Of a DNA stretch of 64,000 bases, positions 12,901 to 21,407 are shown piece by piece (positions within the stretch are counted from its first letter, which is position 1; each line of letters begins with the position of its first letter). The translations under genes were made by a program, and so were the position numbers. The stretch covers positions 6,510,001-6,574,000 of the forward strand of contig CM060849.1 of the NCBI GenBank assembly GCA_030737835.1, read 5' to 3'. Below the pieces are notes generated by a model. That model did no database searches and was not told the origin of the DNA. It was given only the letters and a program-made list of their open reading frames with translations. The stretch is from Acorus gramineus. Lineage: Eukaryota > Streptophyta > Magnoliopsida > Acorales > Acoraceae.

Positions 12901-14012
12901 CATTGTTGACACAACACCTCTAGGAGTCTTTAAAATTGTCGTGTAAAAGTGCATGGTTGTGTATGTTAGTGCCACAGTGATATGGTTGTCCTTGTCACCC
13001 TGATTGACACTGATCTGGTTCTTTGCTTCTCAGGTACACGTCGAAGATGCTGTTGGCTGCCATTGATGAACATCACAGGGGCACTTATGACTTCCTCTAC
13101 CTTCCAATTGACTTTAAGGTAAGTATTTTCAGGCATCTCCTAGAAAGGTTGCAGTTTGTTCCGCTGACAGTTTGTCCTGATGAAACTGCATACCTGATGA
13201 TGCTTTCTGTTGTTGCAGAACAAATGCAATGTGGGTTATGCTTTTATAAATATGGTGTCTCCATCTCACATCATCCCCTTCTATCAGGTTTTCTTTTACT
13301 TCATTGTTAGTGTATGAAATATCAAATGAGTCTCTGAAGCTTCTATTTTGCTTAGTATCAGTTGTTTAATCTCAGGTCCTCATATGTATTTGATGGTTTG
13401 ACCTTGAAATCTTGAACCATTTCATGCAAAGCAGGCATTCAATGGAAAGAAGTGGGAGAAATTTAATAGTGAGAAAGTTGCTTCATTGGCTTATGCCCGA
13501 ATCCAGGGAAAAGCTGCTCTTGTTACTCACTTCCAGAATTCAAGCTTGATGAATGAAGATAAAAGGTGTCGCCCTATTCTCTTCCATTCTGAAGGACCAG
13601 AGGCTGTTGATCAGGTAATTCAGTAAGAATGAAATATGAATTTTCGTTTATTGTGAAATTCACTGCAGAAATACTTTTGAGTGCAATGTAAAATATAACA
13701 AAAATAAACTGATCCTAATCTTATCTCTTAGTCTGGAGCTGCTTGTATCTGGATATAATTATACTGTGCATATATGTATTGGCATGTTGAATTTGGATCA
13801 TGCGAGCATATTGTATTCTTTCATATACTGCATCTCCTTTTCATATCATGACGAGACTTGTGCATATGAAGATCTTTCAGGAAGCATTTCCACCACTCAA
13901 CGTGAATGTCCGAGCGCGTCCACAAGATGGGATTTCCTTAGGGGATTCACCAGAGATTGTAAAAAAGAGCAACTTCGAAGTCCAAGTTGGAAGAAGCTCA
14001 GGTTATGAGTAG
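3953..14012 (+). CDS. AML3-like: Mei2-like RNA-binding protein (three RRMs), 13 coding exons, 862 aa
   Basis: A probable RNA-binding regulator of the plant Mei2-like family, which is linked to meiosis and vegetative growth. Coding exons read in phase: 3953-3966, 5166-5209, 5301-5426, 5722-6188, 9210-9368, 9696-9812, 9929-10080, 11494-11594, 11706-12648, 13034-13118, 13219-13287, 13435-13614 and 13881-14012 (TAG). RRM1 spans about residues 196-267 (RTLFVRNINSNVED, RGFVMISYYD). RRM2 spans about 281-353 (GTLVVFNLDPSVSNEEL, HHKFVEYYDVRSA). A long Ser/Gly/Pro-rich middle follows. The diagnostic C-terminal Mei2 RRM3 starts at about 698 (TTLMIKNIPNKYT, VGYAFINM, FNGKKWEKF). The N-terminal SLFSSSLPVLPHAKLN motif fits the AML2/AML3/AML5 clade. 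The start is the weakest call: exon 1 gives only 14 coding bases in phase, and the ATG at 5176 is an in-frame alternative. The subclade label also leans on its PHYE neighbour. Confidence 0.92.
3967..5165 (+). other. intron 1 of the Mei2-like gene
   Basis: A 1.2-kb intron separates the short 5' coding exon (donor GTGAGT at 3967) from exon 2 (acceptor TTTTTGCAG ending 5165). It is T-rich and contains two TAGGGTTT motifs near 4125 and 4507. Short frames inside it show no similarity to known proteins. A long first intron is usual in this family. Confidence 0.6.
6189..9209 (+). other. 3-kb intron 4 of the Mei2-like gene, splitting RRM1
   Basis: The donor lies after LRSLFE (GTGTGC at 6189) and the acceptor CTCTGTAG before QYGDIRTLYT. 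RRM1 is therefore interrupted between its first helix and second strand. The intron contains G-runs at about 6557-6571 and a minus-strand LINE scrap at about 7467-8040. No other exon is needed to keep the reading frame. Confidence 0.7.
7467..8038 (-). mobile_element. LINE (non-LTR retrotransposon) zf-RVT-like scrap in intron
   Basis: The minus-strand frame at 7811-7467 includes APLNIWCFMW, then DMCGWEDEYAKHHFFVCDME and VVQDW. This follows the layout of the plant LINE C-terminal zf-RVT domain (A-P-x-K-v-x-x-F-x-W, then C-x-x-C-G-x-x-E-x-x-x-H-L-F-F-x-C, then V-W). An adjoining minus-strand frame (8038-7844) with WSPRIHWGLN may belong to the same insertion. There is no reverse transcriptase core and no intact end. 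It lies antisense to the host gene. Confidence 0.45.
10857..11048. repeat. 192-bp Tourist-like MITE with TTA flanks
   Basis: The ends are imperfect inverted repeats, GAACTAGTTTGATAA on the left and GGGCCAGTTTGGTATT on the complement of the right end. Direct TTA trinucleotides flank it at 10854-10856 and 11049-11051. A TTA target duplication plus a G-rich end with GTTTGG is typical of PIF/Harbinger-derived (Tourist-like) MITEs. It sits in intron 7 of the Mei2-like gene and does not touch the splice sites. Confidence 0.55.
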
Positions 14013-14760
14013 CTGTTCATTGCAGCAAAAAATAATTGCTGCTTAGATTTCTAACTGTGGCATATATAATTATAATTAAATTGTATAGACTATGAGCGGA
14101 GGAGATGTTTGTAAGTACAGGTGCATCCACTTTTGGAGTGATGGATGCACCTGAAGCATTTCATAACTGTGAATGAAGCAGAGCATATAAAGGGAAGTTT
14201 GAGATTATTTGGAAGTGTACAGTTGAAAGGGAGGTGTGGTGGTGCGGTGCATGTTTTGGTCTTTTTTTTTCTTTTTTTTTTTTGGGGGAGGGGGGGGGGG
14301 TGGTTGTGGTTGTTTTGATTAAGTTGTAAGTGTGAATTGTAAATGTTTGTTGAATGGATCTTAAGTGGATTCATTGTGTGTTTAATGGGGGTCTATGTAT
14401 ATTAGATGTATAGGGGAGCAACATCTCTTGCTGCTGTGCTTGCTTTTGGTTACTTTGGACTTTTGTTTACAAGTTAATGTACAGAAGTCTTTTCTTTTTT
14501 TTCATGTATGTGCATATACAGATTTGTGTAAATCATGCTTTTGGTTTGGCTGTGCGCGCGCTCTTGTTTGATATGTAGCAGTGATGATTATATCTCGAAC
14601 TATATACCTCATGGTTTTTTATACCTGAATTTTAAGAATGTTATGAGTCTGCCATTTGAACTGTTTCTTCCACCGAGTAAATTGATTTACTAGTGTAATT
14701 GAAATTCCCTACATATGTTTTAGATTCTGATTCACTATAAAGCTTGCTCTTTTTAACTTC
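14013..14760 (+). other. 3' flank and probable 3' UTR of the Mei2-like gene
   Basis: Sequence after the TAG is T- and G-rich, with a T-run followed by a G-run at about 14261-14300, and no further coding signal. The TGTAAGTGTGAATTGTAAAT region near 14325 and several TGTAA-type motifs are plausible far-upstream polyadenylation elements. I cannot place the cleavage site. Confidence 0.4.
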
Positions 14761-14779
14761 ACATGCCTTCTTGTGTCAC

Positions 14780-14960
14780 TTCTTTAAGGCACATGATGGA
14801 TGCGTTCGTGGCTGTTGAACTTTCTAGGGTAATGGGTGGTGCACCCCAGCTAATTACAATTGGTGTGCACAAAACATTAGCTATATGGGATACCATATCA
14901 TTTAAGGTGCCAAATTCAGGTTCTACATTTCCCATGCCAGAGTTTCAGCAGATCCAGGTT
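14780..14960 (+). pseudogene. exon-sized fragment of a WD40/transducin-like gene, frameshifted
   Basis: The plus-strand translation reads KAHDGC in one frame. After a one-base shift it reads VAVELSRVMGGAPQLIT, then IG-HKTLAIWDT-SFK. This is one WD40 repeat with its terminal W-D. From memory it matches a conserved stretch of a plant transducin/WD40 protein in which HDGxVFxVExSRVMGGAPQLITIGADKTLAIWDT is near-invariant. Similarity stops after SFK, next to TTTAAG upstream and a CAG-GT downstream. It looks like a captured or decayed exon rather than a gene. It lies in the spacer between the Mei2-like and PHYE genes. Confidence 0.5.
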
Positions 14961-15362
14961 TTGAATTGGACGTATTAAACATGCAATTTTGTGGTTTTTT
15001 AAACCCACCAAAAAAAATGTGGTTTTTCAATCTATAAAAGCCTTGATGACTTTCTTATCATTGGGTTGTAAGATTTCAAGTTGTGAAAAATTTGATTATT
15101 AAATGAATGCACATTCATTCTTAGTGCATGAAGCCACTGCCTTTCAAGCATTCATTTCTTGTGATCAACTTCACTAACAAACTTTCCAAAAAGGATGGCC
15201 TGCTTTCAAGGCTACATATATGCTACAGATCCTTATCAATACAAAAAGGATACAGCCGAAACGTACTAGTATTGGTTAATAGTTAGTTTAATGGTATCGG
15301 AACAATTCAGATTCTGTGGAATGACTTGTGTGTCAGTGGGTACTTCAATTCCTCATGCATCT

Positions 15363-18300
15363 TTAATGCGCTGGAAATTCAATGTCTATCAGAAGGTAGC
15401 ACTTTGTGATCTCTCTGATATACTTCACAGTTCCATTCATCATCTTTATAAGATTTATGGAGATAACAAGGCCAAGCCCTTCCCCTGTAGACCATGGTTT
15501 TCCATGAAAGATATCTTGGATTAGCTCTGAAGCCCCACCAGGGTGAGCCATCCTGCATGTAGGAAAAGAAATTGATTAATATGAACTATGCCATCTAACA
15601 CTTTTTATTATGGTTCAATATGATCTTTCCATGTATTCTAATTCCAAAAGAAACTCGGAACAAAATTCCCAAAAGCATTACTAAAAAGATGATGTTTCTC
15701 ACATTACTATATAGATGATATTGCAAAAAATAGACCAGTAATTCCAAGAATTGACATTGGCACAGATAAGTTATGAGCCCGTGTACACTACAATCATGAA
15801 CAATATGCAAGCATGCCTCTTATTCCGATGAACCACAAAATGCAGAACTTCTACTAGAAAAGTTGAAATAATGATGAGACTGGAATGGAAAACATCTACA
15901 CGCACCAACTGAATTATACATGGTTGGCATGAATTGTGTTTACAAGAGTGCATTTTTCAGTCTGTCCTACATAATGCTAATGATGTATGAACCTGGAACA
16001 TTAATCCTTTGATGACACTTTTTTCTGCAAAACATAATTTTCCTACGCAGGTTTTGATTGTTCAAATACATTCTAACATATTATGGGGTCCATTGATGTA
16101 GGAATTTAAACAAGTAATTGTGTCCTAGTTTAGATCCACTAACTGTATTCATTATGCACCTTTTTATTTTGTGACTCAGAGAGAACTTTAGAATCAATTC
16201 ATTCTAAATATCATATCTTTCTATAGAGAAAAAAAAAAATTATACCTGATCTGTAGATGTAAGATCTCAATTCCATCATCTGTCACACTCAGGGATGGTA
16301 TTACTGCAATTTCAACCCAACTATCTCGAGAAGATAAGTGATGCACTATATTCATTAGGAACTCTGCCAAGACTTGCTGAAGTCTAACTTCATCACCGAA
16401 TACAGACACCGTTTTGATGACATCTGGAATGTTCAGAATTAGCTGCAGATTCTTTTCATTCAGTAAAAGCATTACTTGACTGATTGCGACATCGAAAACC
16501 CTTCCGAGAGGAAAGCTAACCCTGGCTAGCTCGATACGACTGCAACAACAGAAACATATTGAAAATGTCATCAAGGACCTGATAACATTTCTAATGCTGA
16601 TGGTGAAAAAGGAATTTCATTGTAGGTTAGTCAATGGATCAATGGATAAATATGAACACATGAAATGTTAAGAAATGCTATTTTTTTTAATGATAGTCAG
16701 GTAAATAAATCCACCAATTATACTAAAAAAGAGGGCACCGGTATCATAAAGTTTTCAATCAATGAAGAGCTATGTAGACGCATGGGAATTAGAGTTACCC
16801 CCTCTTCACCGAGGGGTCCTAAGTTCGAGTCTTACTACTTTTGATGGGAGAATATTTGACTAGGAAAAAAAAAACATGCAAGACGCATGGGCATTATAAA
16901 AATATTTTCAGGTTTGCAGTCAGATATTTCAGAAAATTTGAATCCAAAACAAAATATTTCAAATACTGCAAAGAAACGGACAGCCTAACAAATGCCAGAT
17001 TTCTTATTTCCCTCTTTTTTTTTAGTTTGAAACTACTATTGGAAGTTTCTTGCAAGAGAAATAAAACTATGGTCAAAACTTCAAAAGGCCGATATCCTTA
17101 ATCTGAAGGTGGCATAAAACTCTAAAGAGAAAGATGGTCAGAAACAGATTTCATAAAAACTCTAAAGAGAAAGGTAGCATAAAACTCTAAAGAGAGCATG
17201 TGATTTCATAAAAAGAAGAGCAGGAGAATAGCATATGAGATAAGCAAGTATATTGCCACCTGATATTCTCAACAAACTTCAGTACTGTAATCTGTTCAGG
17301 CATTCGATGGATAAAAATTCATCCTGAACAACTACTTATTGTTCATAAATTATTAACCTTAACTTTGTAGTTCATTTCCTACCATGCTTTTGAATATCTA
17401 TGGTACTAGATGGGCATCACCCTGTTTCCAGATTCCACTGATGCCAACAAAAGACCAAAACTTTATCCATGTGGAAGATAGCAACTGTTCATTATCAATG
17501 TAACTATTACAATGACTATATGGGCATTTAGCCATTTCAATTTTGGAAATTCCAATTCACTGTCGACCACTACATAAAAGTTTATGCATATTCTCTCTAA
17601 GTATGAACAGGTAGTGTATACTCTATGATTAAAATGCAAGACAAACCTGCTGGAAAAGGCGATTGAATAACAACTTCCTCTCAAAATGTCTTCAGAATTT
17701 TTTTTTCTCATTATACTTATTAATAAAAGGAGAAAAAGAACAAGGCACTCCAATTAGATGCAAGCTCTAGTAGTAAAATCCCAACAAGAAATCTGAAACA
17801 GCCAAACTAGATCCCTCTTTAAGTCAAGCACCGAAAATCATGCACTATGATTGAATGTGCTTTCACTTACATATACTACTTGAATAAATTATGCATTTCA
17901 TACATAATGGCATAATGCTAATCAAATCGAAAGTGGAAAAGAAAGCATACCCATTTTCTATACTTGTTAAATCAGTATCCTCTAAAATCTTCATAATTTG
18001 CCTCCCGCATTGGGCACTTGTTTCCAGACACTGCCTCTGAGTCTCATTAATATTAGTTGTTCCCAAGAGTTGGTGAATAAACTGAATTCCCGCCAGAGGA
18101 TTCCTCAATTCTTGTTTTATGTAAGCGAGTTCATTGAGCCTTGCACGACACTTATTTTCTTGTTCCCTTTGGTCTTCAAAGGCCTCCTGAAGGTCAGAAA
18201 CAGGAGTCTGCAAGAAGAAAAAACAACCTATCGCACCCCCTCCTGTGTCAGCTCTTCTGTTGGGTGTCAAAAGCGCCTCCACATATTCACCCTCTTTGTT

Positions 18301-21114
18301 CATAAATGAAAATGGAAACGTCTCCGTATCATGACCACCCATCGCAGCTTGCAAGAGGATACTAAATTTTATGAGCGCATCTTGACCCTTGAGAGGAACA
18401 AAGCCTCCAAAGATCTCCCCGATGAGCGATTTTCCAATAACGTCTTCTCTCATCCAGCCAGTCAAGCCTTCCATCGCAGCATTCCACTCACAGCAGCAAT
18501 TGTTCTCGTCTGACGCGAATATGGGCGGTATCAACGGATTAAGACTCTGCGCAATGACTCTGTAATCCCCTTTCAAGCGTAACAATTTATCCATAATAAT
18601 TCTCTCCTTTGTAACATCCTGACCCATGAAGCACACACCGATGACATTGTTCATGTGATCCCTACTTGGGCAAGCATTTGCCACAATTACCACAGCAGGA
18701 CAGTTTTCCTTCTGTGAACCATGCACCCTCAATTTCAACTCCACATTTTTATCTTCCTCTCCTGTAATATGCAAAAGTCGAGAAACAATAAATTTTCGTC
18801 ACGACATTGAAGCACAGAACAAGAGAAGTTAAACCAAGACAAGCACTGAACAGATGGAAACCTCCAAAAGATGTTGAATGGTTATCCGGTCTGCAACATC
18901 ATCATAGCTTGAGAATGAACAAACACTGTGCAAGAGAATCACTTTAACATCCACAAAATACACATTTTTTTCTCCCTAAAAATATATCATATATGCCTCA
19001 GTAACCTAGAGAAGATTTATCTGAAATAGTAGACACTACAGGATTATAAAACACACCTAAATTATCACTAGCTAAGCAAAAACACATGTGAAAATAATAC
19101 ATTCAAGAACACAAAATGGCTGGAAGTGGAAAGACTACATACCACGTAAAGCTCTGGACAGATGATGCCCAATAACTTCACGCACATCCTCACACACAAG
19201 CTCTCCAACCAACGACTTCCCGACAGCCTCATCAACCGCCAACCCTGTCAACTCCACAGCCCCCGAATTCCACCCATTGACGATCCCCCCCGAATCAACC
19301 GCAACAACTGGTGCCAATGCAGTCCTAATCATCCTAACCATCTCATACGCGATAGAACCAACCTCTTCAACTTCTCGCGCCTCCAACTCACCAACCGCCA
19401 CATCATATCTCTCCCCCCCATCCTTCAAGTAACTACGAATGATGAGCTGCAACAAATGCATCGCATTCAACTCCGCGGTCTCCCAAGGCAAGCTCTTATG
19501 CTTCACAACCTCAAGAAAGGCCTCATACGATGCTCGGGGGTGCATCCTCCCCTCCTTCGCATTCTCGGGGTCCTCCGGCCAATCCTCCCCTTCCCACTTC
19601 ATCTTCTTGGCTGCATGTGATCGGAACCACAACAAGAAGTCCCCTTCTTCATCGCCAATCCTCACTGCAGCCAACCCACACACATCATCCCCAACTGACA
19701 ATGCACCCGGGCACCCACTCTCAACCAGACTATCCGTACTCATTCCCATCACCCCCACGTGACACCGGACCAACCAATTCACAATGCGCTCAACCTCCCC
19801 TTCATCCGGGGTCACCCCCACCAACCCACATTTCCCTTTATAGTACAAACCCGCCCCCTCGCACTTAACAAGGTCCCCCAAATTTGGCGACCGAGAAATG
19901 ATACTCGTAATTGACGCATCCCCCCTCACGAGCATATCGCAGAGCGACAACTGGGTCCTAAGCATCCTCTTCTCCTCCACCCGCGCCGCGAGCTGCAACT
20001 CCGACCCGACCTGCAGAGAGAAGGCCTGCATCAAGAACTCGCAAGCGAGCCTGACATTATACGAAACGCGCCGGGGCTGCCCATGGTGGCAGACCACGAG
20101 CCCCCAGAGCCTCATCGACCCGTTGAGGTTGACGATCACCGCCAACACAAGCGTCCCCACCACGCCCATGTTGGTCAGGTACTCCGCGTGACACGCGTGC
20201 GGCGCGCGGAGGATCGAATTCACCAGCACCAGAGGCTCCTTGAGGCGGCGATCGTCCTGGATGACCCGCGTCGGGCGCGCGCGGCAGTCGTGGATCATGC
20301 GCACCCGGTTGAGCTTGAACATGAACCGCGACGCCTGCGGCACGTCCGCGGCGGGGTAATGCAGGCCCAAGAAGGGCCTCATGTCGGGCCTCCGGACCTC
20401 CGACACGACCTCCCCGTGACCGTCCCCGTGGAACTTGTAGACCATGACGCGGTCGTACCCGGTGAGCGCGCGCACGTCTTTCACGACCGCGTCGCAGAGT
20501 GCCGCGACGTCCCCGCCCGAGACGGACTTGAGGCGCGACACGGCGCGGACGGGCGCCGCGGGCTCGTCGGGGAGGGCGGGCTCGAGGTCAAGGAGGACGC
20601 CGACGTCGATGCGGTAGAGGGTGGCGTTGAAGGTGGAGCCTTTGGAGGCGGAGGTGAGGGAGAGGGGGTTTGGGTCGGCGGAGGCGGAGAGGGCGCGGAC
20701 GAGGGAGGCGGAGGAGGTGGGGATGAAGAGGGTGCGCACGTCCACGCCGAGGAGTGGGGAGAGGAGGAGGAGGGAGGGGGCGTTGGAGCTGAAGGCGAGG
20801 AGGGGGAGGTTTGGGTCGATTGGGTCGAAGGCGAGGAGGCAGCCGAAGGGTTGGAGGAGGCCGGAGCGTTGGATGTTGGAGAGGTAGGAGTGGATGTGAT
20901 GGGGTGGGGGTAGTGGGTGGTGGTGGGTGAGGGTGAGGGAGTGGGAGTGGGAGTAGTTGAAGGTGGTGGGGGAGGAGTCGTAGATGGAGAGGATGGCAGC
21001 GTCGGAGCTGTATTTGTTGAGGATGGATTTCTGGCGGGAGGTGGTGGTGGTTGGGTTGCTCGCGACGGAGGAGGAAGAGTGGGTCTGGGTTTGTTTGGGT
21101 GGTGGGGAAGCCAT
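15363..21114 (-). CDS. PHYE: phytochrome E apoprotein, 4 coding exons, 1088 aa
   Basis: Red/far-red photoreceptor that binds phytochromobilin and moves between cytosol and nucleus. Exons on the minus strand: 21114-19143, 18761-17951, 16539-16246 and 15552-15363. Phase closes to 1088 residues, slightly short of the usual 1110-1130. The order is: N-terminal extension (1-72), PAS with YLSNIQRSGLLQPFGC, GAF (about 205-385) with chromophore Cys308 in LRAPHACH, PHY (about 395-570), PAS-A, PAS-B (LIPPIFASDEN) and a histidine-kinase-related tail. Q874 in QELRNPL occupies the phospho-His position, as expected for plant phytochromes. The ending SIEN...IRMAHPGG...GEGLGL...SYLLIDIEFP-type tail and absence of a C-terminal extension favour PHYE over PHYA, PHYB and PHYC. 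Oddities: WEG (507-509) and PRASY (526-530) replace the usual WGG and PRxSF, and codon use in exon 1 is extremely GC-rich. Confidence 0.93.
16540..17950 (-). other. intron 2 of PHYE
   Basis: A 1.4-kb intron with donor GTATGC (17950-17945) and acceptor TTGTTGCAG ending at 16540. It contains the short retroposon at 16787-16880 and a small direct repeat of AAACTCTAAAGAGA near 17117-17195 (three spaced copies). No coding sequence is apparent. Confidence 0.65.
16787..16880 (+). mobile_element. short tRNA-derived SINE-like insertion with 11-bp target duplication
   Basis: The 94-bp insert contains a pol III B-box-like TAAGTTCGAGTCTT (consensus GGTTCGANTCC) and an A-run near its 3' end. It is bracketed by perfect 11-bp direct repeats AGACGCATGGG at 16776-16786 and 16881-16891. 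Direct repeats plus an A-tail are the signature of LINE-driven retroposition. The box A region is weak, so this may be a truncated SINE. It lies antisense in PHYE intron 2. Confidence 0.55.
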
Positions 21115-21187
21115 TAGAGGTTGCTCTGTTTTTTTTTTTTTTTTTTGAGCTTTTTGGGAGGGGGGTGTGTGACAGTGTGTGTGAGTG

Positions 21188-21194
21188 CTTTATA
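21188..21194 (-). promoter_or_regulatory. candidate TATA box of PHYE
   Basis: The minus strand reads TATAAAG about 74-80 bases upstream of the PHYE ATG (21114). That would give a leader of roughly 40-50 nt. A long A-run on the minus strand (T-run at about 21130-21146) lies between it and the ATG. This is motif evidence only. Confidence 0.35.
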
Positions 21195-21206
21195 TTTTTT
21201 CTGTTT

Positions 21207-21360
21207 GGGATTTCATTTTTAACCCATGTAATTATGCTATTTTGTGATTCATCCCTCTCTTCTTCTAACTTTTTTTTTTTTTTGTTTTTAGTCCTTGCAC
21301 TAAACGTTCGTTTAAGGATAACGGATAGTTCAAATTTCTAAACTACCATTTGAAATTTTT
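21207..21360 (+). repeat. truncated Mutator-like MITE end beside the PHYE promoter
   Basis: The sequence from GGGATTTCATTTTTAACC through TGATTCATCCCTCTC, TTTTTAGTCCTTGCAC and ACGTTCGTTTAAGGATAACGG aligns block by block with the left end of the inverted-repeat element at 28438. That element has GATCGATCCCTCCC, TCATTAGTCTCTCAC and ACGTTTATTTG there. Only one end is present. It starts about 93 bases upstream of the PHYE ATG. Confidence 0.5.
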
Positions 21361-21407
21361 TTTAAAGTCTTTAAAAATTATGCTATTTAATTTGATTATT
21401 TTTTAAA

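Noticed and set aside
13800-14008. Alternative frames extending upstream of the last Mei2-like exon
   Set aside because: The TTTCAG acceptor at 13880 joins exon 12 in phase to EAFPPLNVNVRARPQ. Upstream sequence is intronic.
16787-16880. Functional tRNA gene
   Set aside because: Only a B-box-like motif is present. There is no cloverleaf, and an A-tail plus direct repeats indicate retroposition.
19162-19868. Overlapping plus-strand frames opposite PHYE
   Set aside because: They are rich in Pro, Ser and His with no domain. They are shadows of PHYE exon 1.
20083-20913. 276-codon open frame opposite PHYE exon 1
   Set aside because: It is low-complexity (runs of Gly, Glu, Val, Arg) and exists only because the GC-rich PHYE codons leave few stops on the opposite strand.
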